Origin: Camarhynchus parvulus | Taxonomy: Eukaryota; Chordata; Aves; Passeriformes; Thraupidae | Direction of reading: 5' to 3' | Assembly: GCF_901933205.1 (NCBI RefSeq) | Contig: NC_044573.1 | Span: forward strand, 88,866,546 to 88,930,545 | DNA: 64,000 bases | Shown here: positions 13,921 to 24,800 of the stretch, piece by piece | Layout of the letters: each line of letters begins with the position of its first letter | Position numbering within the stretch: position 1 is the stretch's first letter | Translations under genes and position numbers: made by a program | Notes under the pieces: model-generated | Database searches by the model: none | Seen by the model: the letters and a program-made list of their open reading frames with translations, nothing else | What the model was told of the DNA's origin: nothing

Positions 13921-15469
13921 AAATTCCTTCACTGCCTATGGTGACTGCTTTTCTTTCAGGAGTTTTACCATATCAGAAGTGGTTTTGAGAAGGAAGCTGC
14001 AAGGAACAGGAGAGATGTGGAAAGATCATGGAGGTGGTGAGGACAAAGCTTGCAGAGAAGAGAGTTGTGGTTGGCACAGGCAGAAGAGCAGGAGCGGAGT
14101 GCAACCTGAGTAACCTGCACAGGGACAGGTCCCTACAAGCAAAGATACTGGTCCATAAAAGAACAATATGAGGGTCAATTTTAATGTGAAAGAAAGGGAA
14201 CAAAACGAAAGGTTAAAGAAGAAAGGCAGCAAGATAAAAAAATTGGTAAAATAACATCTGAAGAGTCTGTGTTTTGGGGAGGACAACTTGTTGGTTGATG
14301 CAGTCTTCAGGAATGTATGAACTCACTCCAAAGCACTGGCTGCTTACAGAGAGTAAAAATTTTCTGGATATGGCCTGGATACATGTAAGAGTGAAATCTG
14401 GCAGACTTGAACAGCCGCAATCATGGGAATTCTGATAACTGCAGAGAGGGAGGGGGGGAGAACAGGGGCTTGCTCTAGTAGGACCACAATAAATTTAGGG
14501 ATTAGACAGAATCAGAAACCTGAGGGCAGGACAGGCAGGAAGTGAGGGTTGTAAAGCAAGATACCTCTGCAAGGGCACCATTAGAGAAAATAAGGCTTTG
14601 GGGTTGCAGGATGGTTTAGAGAGGTTGATGAAGATGGAGGTAGTCTCTAGGTCTTGAATACATCACTAAGAGCTTGTTGGGAAGATCTTCTACTGCACAA
14701 CATGGAGTGGGTGGGCCTGATCCAGGATAGGTGTGAATGGGGATTTGCCATGTACAGGTCAAGAAATGTCTCCAAACCCAGCATAAAAACAGCAAAAACG
14801 TAACAGAAAAAAAATGAAAGAAAAGATGTTGTCAAACAGTGGTGTCAGGCTAGCAAAAGTTTTCATTTTCATGAGAAGATTGGTAATTTCTGATCAAGTT
14901 GAGTTGTTTTAAGTAGCCAATCCTTTATATTGTTCCTGGCTTTAATTCTGATCATAGGGAAAACATACATCTTCATCAATCTAGTGGCATTTGTTGGAAA
15001 ACATTCTCTGTTTTAGCTAATGACTTAATTAGAAAATCAGTAGTCAGCTGGCAGTGAATGGTGAGTCTTTATTCAACAGGAAAGCACAGAAATTAGCCAT
15101 CCATCTGTTTTTTCCTGTTAATTACCTCTAAATATTAAAATTGAATACAGCTTTCAACCTGATTGGTAGTTGGAGTGGTAATAGCAGTGTTCACATACTA
15201 AAAGGAATCTTTTAGTAGAAATAAAGATGATGCAGCTCCTGTATATTACAGCTTTCATCCCTGTTTCCGAAGCACTGCTACCTGCCTATGACAGCTGCTG
15301 TGGAGGTCACAGCCAGCATTTCCAGCCCTTCAGCCACACTTAGGGCTTTAAATGAGTGTCAGTCTTGGCAACAGAGTTGACTGAGCTGTTGTTTTTCCAG
15401 GAGGAAACTGACTGCCCACAGCATGTTGGAGCAGCGCTGAGCTGTGAGGCTGGTCCCACTTTGAGGTTC

Positions 15470-15536
15470 GCTGTTTGTAGGGGGCTTGGACTAACTGGCC
15501 TCCAGAGGTCCTGTCGGAGCTAAATTATTCTGTGTG
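15470..15536 (+). mobile_element. CR1 LINE 3'-end fragment
   Basis: The sequence ggggcttggactaactggcc, then tccagaggtcc and a terminal ttattctgtg, matches the sense-strand CR1 3' end. In CR1 the usual order is gactagatgacct, agaggtccc, then attctatg. Only the last 65 or so bases are clear, so this is a severely 5'-truncated copy in plus orientation. Confidence 0.75.
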
Positions 15537-15990
15537 CCCTTAGGAGCAGCAGTCAGAGCAGGAAGCATCTCTCATTTTGTTGGCTTTCCCCTCTCAAACA
15601 CCTTTCACCAGCACTGTCACTCCCACCCCTTTCCTTCTCCTAGCAAAGACCCTTGTGCAGCCCACCCACCCCACAGTAAGCCAGAGACAGCCCCAAAGAA
15701 CCTGGCTGGGGGGCAGCTTCTGCCTCAGCTGACCTCCTTGGGGTGGCTCAGACAGTCTGCTGGGGCACTCTTGCGCTTTTACTCTTCCCTTTCTGGTCAT
15801 CACAGCAGCTGGGCACCCCTGAGCACCCAAGAGGCACCAAAATTTACTCTCTTCTAGCCATAACTGCTTGTGTGTCCTGTTTTCTCCACCACAGTCAACT
15901 TGTTTCAGAAATTGTGCTGGATCCTTGTTCTTTAACAATAAAATATGCTGCAGCACTTCTTACAAATACCACATTTTTATTTTAATTTCC
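15537..15990. other. Intergenic, no gene recognised
   Basis: Moderately GC-rich sequence with overlapping open frames on both strands of 107-120 codons. Neither shows a recognisable family. It ends at a homopolymer-rich tract. Confidence 0.55.
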
Positions 15991-16032
15991 TTTTTTTTGG
16001 TTTTTTTTTTTTTTTGGGGGGTTTCCCCCCCC
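15991..16032. repeat. Homopolymer cluster T8-GG-T15-G6-TTT-C8
   Basis: Successive homopolymer runs of T, G, T and C occur within 42 bases. The adjacent G6 and C8 runs are complementary and could form a short hairpin. Such tracts are prone to slippage and to assembly or polishing errors. Confidence 0.9.
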
Positions 16033-17624
16033 TAAATAGCATATTGACTCTGGGGAGCTGCTTTGGAAGCTTTGTTGATAGGCAGGGTCAGGACACACTT
16101 CCCTGATTCCAATCAACAATTTCCACCTCCAACAAGCTGCAAAAAGGAAAAACCATAATGGATGTCTGTGCTTCCTCACTACAAGAAGTTTTCGGTGTCT
16201 GAGATAATTTTCCTCTCTTTTTAGGTATTGATGTTTGCTAGTAGGGAATCCAAAGGTATCTGATGGAGGCAACTGCAACTGTAGCTTCAGAAGGTCAGCT
16301 GGCGTTGAACGTCCCAAACTCAGGCAGGGAGTCCTGGAAGAAGAATCCCACTGCATGTGGGTAAGCAGCAGGTCATGCTTTTGTCACCTTCAGACTTGGT
16401 TTACACTCACCTTGTAGCACTGCATCTTTCCAGCCAAATGCTTTCTCTCACCAATAAGGATGTCATTTCCCAGTTCCATTTGCAGTTTATTACTCACATA
16501 TTACTTACACCTCCTTGACTCTTGATAAGAAAAATGATTGTCATCTTGTAAATTTCCAAAACAGTTTTCAGAGATGGCTTTCAGTGCTGTTACAACACTT
16601 TTGCTACCTCTAGTATTTGTTTTGATGGATTTGGAGCTGCCATACTATAGTTTTCACCGTTATTGGATGTCAGGTTGACATATGTGGTGTTACCTTTGTT
16701 GTGTATTGGTGTAATTCAAACAGAATTTGTCCAGAAAAATAGACAGGGAAGAAAAGGGTGCAAGGTGGTAATAAATATTTAAATAGTGCTTAGGAGTTTC
16801 AAATGGACAATACCAAATTCTCAGCTTTGATTTTCCCCCTTCCCAGACTGATTTCCACAATATTTGAATCAGAAAATTTTAACTTCCATAAGCAGAAAAG
16901 ATAGGATACAAAGGACTTTTTGTCTCTCAGGACAGGGAAAGTAGGTCTGTGAAGGACTTCCAGAGCAAGAAATCCTACCAGAGCACCTGACCATAGGTTA
17001 AGTGGGCAAGATTGCCATTGGAAACTGTGAGATAAGAACAAGGCATACGTGCAGATTGCTATTTAAAATAAATTATTTTACTGATTTTTTTTTTCTGATA
17101 TTCAGAAATAATTAGGTTTAACTGATGTTTTTTAATTTCTGTATATAGCTGGCCTGCTGAGAAGATATCCAGTTGTCTGAGTTGCTGGGGGTAAGATCCA
17201 TAGATCCTTGGGGTTGTGCACCACAACATTCAGGTGAAGTGTGGCACCCCAGAAATGACTAAGGCACAAGGCCTGAAGAATAAGGTTAATGGTATTGGAA
17301 GTGTGACTGCTCAGATGTGCAGTTAGTTTCACAAGTATGACACTTGCTAGCTGCATCCTCTCAATTGCCAAACAATCTCACAGCTGTCTGCCCAAAACCT
17401 TGAATGTAAATCTGGAATAGAGCCACATTTTAAAATGCCTTTGGGTTATGAAATGGGATCATTTCTAGATGCAATGAACTGAACTTTGCTTTCTGTTTTG
17501 GAAGTATATTCCTGAAGAAAGGAATAGTTTATTCTCCCTCAACCCATGATGGAAATGGTGGTAATTTTTCTCCTAAATGGCTGTTACAATTTTTTCACAA
17601 CGCCGTAGTAAAGAGGTGCTGTTT
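16033..17624. other. Intergenic DNA downstream of HTR1E
   Basis: AT-rich sequence with no recognised coding exon. Its right part may include the distal 3' UTR of HTR1E if a more distant poly(A) site is used. A minus-strand AATAAA is present at 17533-17528. Confidence 0.55.
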
Positions 17625-18055
17625 AGCTGTCATGACCATGAAGTGTTTATTAATTTTTGAATATGTATTTATGGGGTTTAGTTTATACAGTACATGATTT
17701 AGATGTTTGATTCTTAAATGGAAAAAGTATAAAAGTGAATATTGTTGTTTGCTTCTTGAATCATTGATTACACAAAATGTCTTAGAGACATGAGTACATA
17801 ATACTACTAGTATTTTTTTTTGTTGTTTCATTTCTAAAAAATCTTTTGCTTTGTAGAATAAATTTATTTCAAACCCTTTACTATGAATATCACTAGAGAT
17901 TAAAAAATGGCATAATGAATTACAGGCTGAAGAACAGTCAGGCAGATAGGCAATCACAAAAATCCCCTTTATCAAGGGGAACAGTGGCAGAGTCAAATAG
18001 TTTTGCTCATTTTTAAGGCCAGGAGTCATGCCAGCATCATCATCTCTCAGTACTT
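17625..18055 (-). other. HTR1E: Predicted HTR1E 3' UTR
   Basis: The region directly follows the receptor stop codon on the minus strand. It is AT-rich, as vertebrate 3' UTRs usually are. Minus-strand AATAAA hexamers occur at 17868-17863 and at 17651-17646. The second would place cleavage near 17.62-17.63 kb, giving a 3' UTR of about 430 nt. The exact end is inferred from the hexamers alone. A minus-strand open frame (17595-18074) overlaps it in another frame and is probably fortuitous. Confidence 0.5.
17646..17651 (-). terminator. Candidate poly(A) signal AATAAA of HTR1E
   Basis: A canonical AATAAA hexamer on the minus strand, about 405 nt past the HTR1E stop codon. Other copies at 17868-17863 and 17533-17528 are alternatives. 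Confidence 0.4.
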
Positions 18056-19150
18056 TTAAGTATGTTCTCGACACCTGATGAGCTTTCTAAAGGCCAGCTT
18101 GAAATCCTCATTAAAGCTCGTGTACAGCAAAGGGTTGATGAGCGAGTTGACATACCCAAGCCAGGTCAAGAAGTCTGCTACTTCTGGAGAGACAGTGCAA
18201 ATGTGGAGGCCCACAAGTAGTTCCTTGATGAAAAAGGGCAACCAGGACAAAATGAAAGCACCTAAAATCAGCCCCAAGATGCGAGCAGCCTTTCGTTCTC
18301 GTGTCGTGGAGATCTGCTGCCGGTCGCCAGCCGGGTCCAAGTCATTCTCAAAAGGAGGAATCCTCACGGATGCATTGATTTTATCAAACTCTGTGGTTGG
18401 GTCAGACGTGGAGAAGTCTGAGACGCAGAACGTCTGTGTGAGCTTGCAGCTGGCAAAAGAGTTCTGGCTGTCGGTGCTCCTGTTGCTGAGGTGGCGGCTT
18501 GAACCCCGCTTCTGGTAAAGGCTCTTTGCAGCATGGTAAATTCTGTAGTACAAGATCAGGATCAAAGTCAAGGGGATGTAAAATGCCCCAAATGTGGAAT
18601 AAATAGTGTAGATGACATGGTCATGCTGAATGCGACACTCGCTGGGAATACTGATGCTGTGGTGGCTTCTCCAAAACAGGGGGGGCATTGATATGAAAAC
18701 GGAGATAGTCCACACGGTGACTATCATCAGCCCAGCCCTTTTTGCCGTTCTCTTCCTGGCGTACTCGATGGCGTCTGTGATGGCCCAGTACCTGTCCAGC
18801 GCGATGACGCACAGATGAAGGATTGAACACGTGCAGCAGGTCATGTCGACGCTGAGCCAGATCTCACAGATGAAGTATCCCAGAGTCCATTTATCCATCA
18901 TTATGTAAGTGATGCTCAAGGGCATGACGAGAACAGCAACAAGGAGATCTGTCACAGCCAGTGAACATATGAGATAATTTGCCGGCTGGTGGAGCTTCTT
19001 GGTTGTGGAGATTGCTGCAATTACAGCAGAATTCAGCAGCATAGTCAAGGTTGTGATTGTGGCCAAGGTCAGGGTAACGAGCATCTTTTCAGTTACTGTC
19101 TTTGGCTTTGCAGCCTCACTGGCTTCAGTGGTGCAATTTGTGAAATTCAT
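18056..19150 (-). CDS. HTR1E: 5-hydroxytryptamine receptor 1E (5-HT1E), complete coding exon
   Basis: This encodes a 364-residue class A GPCR that binds serotonin at the plasma membrane and, in known orthologues, couples through Gi/o to inhibit adenylate cyclase. The sequence shows N-glycosylation sites N2 and N5 and seven hydrophobic segments (about 23-47, 58-83, 93-117, 137-160, 178-202, 288-312 and 322-346). It has the amine-anchoring Asp102 in TM3, the Cys95-Cys172 disulfide pair, DRY at 119-121, SWLPFF in TM6 with Glu310, and NPLLY at 339-343. The third intracellular loop (SLYQKRGSSRHLSN onward) and the C-terminal RKLIRCREHT are hallmarks of 5-HT1E rather than the close paralogue 5-HT1F. 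From memory the human protein is 365 residues; the missing residue falls in extracellular loop 2. The ATG has A at -3 and the usual MN-TNCTTEAS start. The frame is unbroken and has no intron, as in mammals. Confidence 0.98.
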   Translation of the reverse strand: MNFTNCTTEASEAAKPKTVTEKMLVTLTLATITTLTMLLNSAVIAAISTTKKLHQPANYLICSLAVTDLLVAVLVMPLSITYIMMDKWTLGYFICEIWLSVDMTCCTCSILHLCVIALDRYWAITDAIEYARKRTAKRAGLMIVTVWTISVFISMPPLFWRSHHSISIPSECRIQHDHVIYTIYSTFGAFYIPLTLILILYYRIYHAAKSLYQKRGSSRHLSNRSTDSQNSFASCKLTQTFCVSDFSTSDPTTEFDKINASVRIPPFENDLDPAGDRQQISTTRERKAARILGLILGAFILSWLPFFIKELLVGLHICTVSPEVADFLTWLGYVNSLINPLLYTSFNEDFKLAFRKLIRCREHT

Positions 19151-19298
19151 TTTCCCCTCCAGGATGCAAGAAGTTGGTAATGAAGAGTTCCAGGTTCAGA
19201 AGTAATCCATTTGAAAAAGATGCTCTATGTGCAATTTTTAAAAACTTTTTTATAATCCCATATTCAACAGAGCAGCAAAAAAGCTTCCAGGTTTCTTC
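19151..19298 (-). other. HTR1E: Predicted HTR1E 5' UTR part of coding exon, with two uORFs
   Basis: The minus strand has AATTAATTTCTTCTTTCCAG ending at 19299. This is a strong acceptor with a branch-like ATTAAT and a pyrimidine tract, and it would start the exon at 19298. A second acceptor (TCTTTGTGTCTTCCAG) would start it at 19331. The leader between acceptor and ATG contains two short upstream ORFs: ATG-GGA-TTA-TAA at 19261-19250 and ATG-GAT-TAC-TTC-TGA at 19210-19196. Both end before the receptor start. The exon boundary is inferred, not observed. Confidence 0.55.
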
Positions 19299-19567
19299 CT
19301 GGAAAGAAGAAATTAATTGTTCATTGTTTTCCTGGAAGACACAAAGACATCTGTTAGTCAATCTAGGATAATCTCACCTTTTGTTAAAAAAGTTTTGCAT
19401 TTCTAATATTGTCATCTCAAATAAAATTTTGGTCTGTTTTCCTTTCTCTTCTCTTGCCTTTCTCTGCATTCATCATTCATTTTTTTTCTTCTCTAAAGGG
19501 CAATTTGGGCCAGATTTCCTGCTGATGTGAAATGGTTATTCCTTCTTCATTTTGGAGATTTTACTTA

Positions 19568-19655
19568 AAGTAGGAGGCTGGACTAAGGGACCTCCACAGG
19601 TCCCTTTTCACCAACATGTCTATGATCTTTGTGATACTGATATACCAGGAGCTAG
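19568..19655 (+). mobile_element. CR1 LINE 3'-end fragment
   Basis: The sequence taggaggctggactaaggga, cctccacaggtccctttt, then caacatgtctatgatctttg follows the order of the CR1 3' end in sense orientation. It lies antisense to HTR1E and only about 270-420 bp upstream of the coding exon's acceptor. Truncated, non-coding. Confidence 0.75.
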
Positions 19656-22600
19656 CCCTTTTCCTGCTTGTTAAAATACACTCCAGCAGATGAAGAGCTG
19701 AGGGAATTTGCCTCTTCATTTTAATTGCTATATGAGAGGCATCAATTACTTTTATATATCACCTTTGGAAAAAAAGCAGCAGAGCAGCCTACCTGAGCAA
19801 AGGCACGCCAACATTTCATACCTTTCTATTCTGCTTTTTCATATCCATGTCTGTATTGATATATTAGAAACGGTACTTAAAAATTATTCAAGTTACTTTT
19901 ATCATGCACGTTTTCAACAATGTTTAAAGCTTTATGGCAAATGCTTGTTTTTACACAGCACATCAGTGTTGCTAGGAGCTCATATAGTTTTGTCTAATTA
20001 TTCCTGACATTTCACATATCCCACTGTGAGTGTCTTTAGAGGAGACAGACAAAAAGCTTCTGCCATTGCTTTGAGATTTCAATCTAATTGTGCTCCCTGT
20101 CAGGGAGTCCAGCATGATGCAAGGAACAACAATTAACACAAAGTTTAATTTTATTTCAGAAGTTCACATGTCTTTTCAATACATCCCAAATGCTAACTGA
20201 AGCCAGAGTTAACAGTCCATGAGATGCAGCTTGGGATGACCTCTGGGACCTTGCTTACCCATTTGTAATTTATCTGGGCATAAAGGATGTGGAAAACTGA
20301 AAGTCAGAATCCTTATCCACTGAAATAAACAGAAAGATTTCTTTCCCTGGCTTCATTTATCAGAGTAAGGAGGCTTCTAGGTTAGTTGTACAGGCTCCCT
20401 TTACAAGCAGGGGAAAAAGATAGCGGCCGCTGGAAATACACTTGTCCCCTCTCAATACAACCCTTAAGGAAGATGCTATGAATCATATCCTGGAAATGCT
20501 GATCTTTCTCTATTTTCACTACAAGTGGCTCCTCCACAGTTGCATTTAGAATACACGCCTGGTTTTTAGATGGCTAAATCTGAGAGGTGAAACCCATTCT
20601 CACTGATACCAGTGGGAGTTGGATCAGGCTCTGAGTTTGCACATGCAAGCTAATGAGGAATTAAGAAATTGAATGAGGAATTATGCATTTAAAGCTAGTT
20701 GACTGCTTAGCTTTGTATATATATGCTCTTCTTCAGAAACTGGAGTGCCATTTCAGAATGAGCTGAATGAGGGAAAATTAAAAATAGAAACTTCAGATAA
20801 AAACTTCCATTTGTGGAATAGAGTCTAGAAAAGCAGATCCGGACTGCTGTAGTCTCTGGGTTAGCAAAATGTGAGTTTTAATTCTGCTCAAGGAACAGCA
20901 GAACTGCCTTCCTCCCAAAGCATTCTCCATTCTTAAGAAACTACTTTAAACAGTTTTAAACTATGAATAGCCTTGGAGGAAATATTAGGCCTGCTTATTG
21001 AAAATTGACTAGAGAAGTCAGATGGAAATCCATCCATCAGTATTCACGTGGCTACCACACATGGAAATGTCAATTTGATTCTTTAGGCCTAAAGCCAAAA
21101 TATCAGCTCAAACCTTCTTCATAAATTGTTCATGGGAGTCTTTTCTGTCAAGCCAGATTCTCATTTCCTTAGTTTGCACCCTCATTATGCCTGATGCTTT
21201 AATCAGAGGATGAAACAAAGAGGCTTTCTCTCCCTCTCTGCACACCTAGAGCACAGACCAAACCCAACTGTAATCCATATCCTTTCCTCAGCATTATCAT
21301 TTAGTGAGTGTACCCCAGCCACAAGCACACTCAAAGATACTGGGAAGACACCATGGAATTCACATCTCCTCCGCAACCACTTGTTGATCTGTTGCACACA
21401 CACAGGGGATCTTGTGATGCTTCTTGATGCAAGCAGCACTTCTTTCTCCTTGTCCTTCACTCCTCTGGGGCCCTGAAGTTTCATGGCCCTGGGACATCCC
21501 CCCACCCTGTGTGGTCCCCACCACTTTCTCTGCCTATAGACAGGTTTAACCCAGTAAGATCTGAATTGCTGTGGTTCTCCCCCCAGATGGCCTACACTGA
21601 TGTATCCCAAGGAGAATCCTTTCTGTGCTCTACCTGTTCCCTGTACCTCAAGGATACTCTGAAAAATAAATTTTTGCTTTCCTTAATTAACTTGTATTTA
21701 AACAAAATTAATCAGATCTAAACATCAGATTTCCTTTAGGACAAAGGATACCACTGATAACACAGGGGAGCTTGGTTTTATGAGTCAGCTACTGCTCAAG
21801 AGGGCCAACTTTTTTGCCTGGAAAGCACTGCAATAATTGAAGACAGGGAAAAATATAAAACAAAGCATCATCCCTGCCTGCAAGTACCTCAGACCCCACA
21901 AGCTCATGGTAATCCAAACCCATCACTGGAGAGTTAATTCAGTTTTAATTCCTGTGCTCCTCATGGGAAGTGAGCCCTTAGCAATTCCGACAATATAAAT
22001 ACCACATAAGAGTACTAAACCAGTATTATTAGGGAAGTATATTTAAATGCTGAAAAGTAATTTCAGCTTTTGAGAGCCGAAGGTTTCTTCTACAGCTTAA
22101 ATTTGTGCCTCTTGTCCTCCCTTACCCACATGATGAGGATACACACTGGTATTACAACTAGTTAGTTATGATTAGTTGACTGTAGCCCTGTCTGTTCACC
22201 TCCCAGCTCATCTCCTGTGCCAGAGCAGCCTGAGACTCTCCTGAGCTGCTGGTGCCATCTCAACACTGCCTCCTGGGGCTCAGCCAGGGCTCATGTCCAC
22301 TCTCCTGCAGTGCCTCCTCCCCAGCCACTCTCCCATTGTCCTTGCTTGTCCAACTGTCTTCCCTCTACTTTTGAAATAGAAGACGCAGATAGAGAGTACT
22401 TTGGCCCAGGAAGGAAATGATGTTTTAAACTGGGAAGTGATTTACAAAGAGATGCCAGTGATTGACCTTGCTAGGAGGGCAGGATTTAAATGCTACTTAT
22501 CATCAATCTTTTAAAAATGCAGGTGTGTTTGTGGTCATAACATGAGTGTTAACAAGGAGAACTTTACTATGTCTAAGCAATAATAGCTGGTTTCCAGCAT

Positions 22601-24409
22601 CTCCATCACTTGCATGCAATTGCTATACATAGTATTGCTATCACTATAGTAATTGATTGTGGTTTTCTAAGTGACATCTTGGAAGGGACATTAATAACAG
22701 TTATCTAAAGTGCTCTCACTAAAAGCACTGCTGTGTTTATGTTTTGCAGCTGTATCACTTTAGGTTGTCAGTCATTTCCTACAGAGAGGATTTTACACAC
22801 ACAGACTAATTTCCCATATTTGATGCAAGAAACTCATCTGGCTTCCTCCAAATGGGAATCAATCATGTTTCATGTAGCTGATTATTGGTAATGGCTTTGA
22901 GTGCTGTTTAGGAGGAAGAAAGGGGGAAGAGTTTGATTAATTGTTCCTTAAAAGGAACTGGACAATTTGAGGCTGTGAGATAGCAATGTCCGTGTCTCCT
23001 CGTGCCATAAAAAAATCTCCCTCTTCTCAGCAGAGGACCACAGTGTAGCAGAGCACTCTGAATTTCTGCTGGACTGACTCCCACTCCTTGGCCCTTAAAT
23101 TTCCACCATTTCATAACAAATGGAATAATATCACTTGGAGCAAACAAGTGGAACTGGCATTGCGCACGTGTATGTACAAGGCAGGTTGGTTCCTTCACAT
23201 CCATGGTTTTACATTTCCTCTAAGCAATTATTGCGCTGTACGACTGCTACATCTTTGTGCCCTTGACAGCAATAAATCAGTTTGACTCTGTTAAACTCTG
23301 AATTGGTCTGAGTGCTTTTCACTTTCAATATTTCCACTATTGGAGCTCTGAAGGGCAAGAATCTGTGCCATGATTTGTGAGACAGTTTATGGAAAATATG
23401 ACTTAGCACGTTTATGATAATGCTAATATTTCAAACTATGAAAGGATGCTATACCTTCAGTGCCCTTCCTCTTCCTTCAAAGAGGTTTTCTCTTCCAACT
23501 TTATGTACAAAGCCCTGAAATTCAGGCCTTTCATTTGCAACTTTCTAGTGTTGCTTTTGTAGAGTCAACAAATCTTGGACTTCATGGCTCCTTGGTAATC
23601 AAATGATACAGCTGAGTTTAACTGAAGATTATAGGTTTCCAAATACTAAGTATTGTACCCTGGCATGCTGGTGTTGCTTTGGGTTTCTAAGGATGTCAGT
23701 GCTGCAGAGGTCACATTACGGATTTAGATAGGCACTGATGCTGTTTGTAACATGTTTTATGTGGAAAAGTTGCATGCAAAAGCTGAGAAAATGGAGATGG
23801 TCAGAATCACACCAACCTGTGTCAAAATTTTCAGCAAAACAAAATCTTGTTTTCACCAGGAAGCTCATATTCACAGCCACAGTATGAGATTTTGATGCCA
23901 GTTGTAGGCAAAATAAAAGCAAACTATTAGACGGTGCATTGGGGTTGCCTTACAGAAGCATAAACTGGGGAAGGACAATAAAGGAAATGGCTATTTTTGT
24001 GTGAAACCCCAAATTTTACAAGAACATGTCTGAGGAATTTGTAGCTGCATTATGGGGCCATAGATTTACGGATGCAACCTTTTCCTACACAGACTGAATG
24101 AGGCCAGGAATGAAATTACTATGAAATTTGTATGAGTTGACCTATAGAATTGACCTTCAAGTTAAGATTCAACCTGTGCACACCACTGAAACAGGCAGCA
24201 TGATGGAAAGACAGGTTGGAAGGACTCAGTAGCAAGCAAGGTGTGTGGAGGCAGAGCTGTGAGTTTCATCTGTGGGCATCCTACTAATGTTCATACATGC
24301 AGTGACCCTGTCATAAACAGCCAAAGCACAGCATGTTGTGATCAAGGATATAGTGGCCTGCAGCCTGTCTTTGTGTAATGTAGATTTCTAGGGATACAGG
24401 GATATCTGT
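19656..24409. other. Intronic or intergenic DNA, no feature recognised
   Basis: AT-rich sequence without a recognisable exon or repeat family. A NotI site (gcggccgc) at about 20.42 kb is an isolated CpG-rich octamer and not part of an island. A 135-codon minus-strand frame at 21203-21610 is unrecognised and probably chance. Confidence 0.55.
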
Positions 24410-24800
24410 GCTTCAGTCAGTCCTGGCCAGAGTGGATGGGCTGAGTGGACAGCACTGGGGACACTGCTGGGCACAGCAGAGAACACGCTGGATGTGGCAG
24501 GTGCCAGCACAGGCACCTGACACTAGCCACAGATGATGGCCCCAGGAATGGCTGGGTTTTATAGGTGGAGTTACATGAGAAGTGATTGAAATTCACATAA
24601 GAGTAGAGGGGAGCACTGGGGGCTTTTTGGGAGCACAGCCTTGCAAAACCCACAGCACCTCAGTTGCCCCAAATAGTAATCACATATAAAGCTGAGCGTG
24701 CCTATATAAATTCTATCAGAAACCAGATTTCACTGCTTGCTGCAAAACTGGGACTGATGGAGAGGAGGTGATTTGGCCAGAGTTGTTCTTTTGGGAGTAG
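24410..24800 (+). repeat. Unidentified dispersed repeat, copy A
   Basis: This segment aligns by eye over about 390 bases with 61760-62145 in the same orientation. Shared blocks include gctgagtggacagc, cactgctgggcacagcagag, ctggatgtggcaggtgccag, ttttgggagc and cagccttg. Identity is high in the first 120 bases and declines to the right. A perfect hairpin, CAGGTGCC-agcaca-GGCACCTG, is at 24498-24519 and identical in the other copy. The family is not one I recognise; an old LTR or SINE-like element is possible. TATA-like words (tataaag, tatataaa) near 24.69 kb appear only in this copy. Confidence 0.7.

Larger units (their letters stand above)
12881..15469. other. Intergenic, no gene recognised
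   Basis: AT-rich DNA without a recognised exon. It contains a long T-rich stretch at 13443-13510 and an (AC)8 microsatellite at 13905-13920. Purine-rich DNA (repeated gaaagg and aagaag words) lies at about 14.0-14.3 kb. Confidence 0.6.

Noticed and set aside
17595..18074. 159-codon minus-strand frame overlapping the end of HTR1E
   Set aside because: It overlaps the receptor stop region in another frame and lies in the AT-rich 3' UTR; no family resemblance.
18078..18518. 146-codon plus-strand frame
   Set aside because: Antisense shadow of the HTR1E coding sequence.
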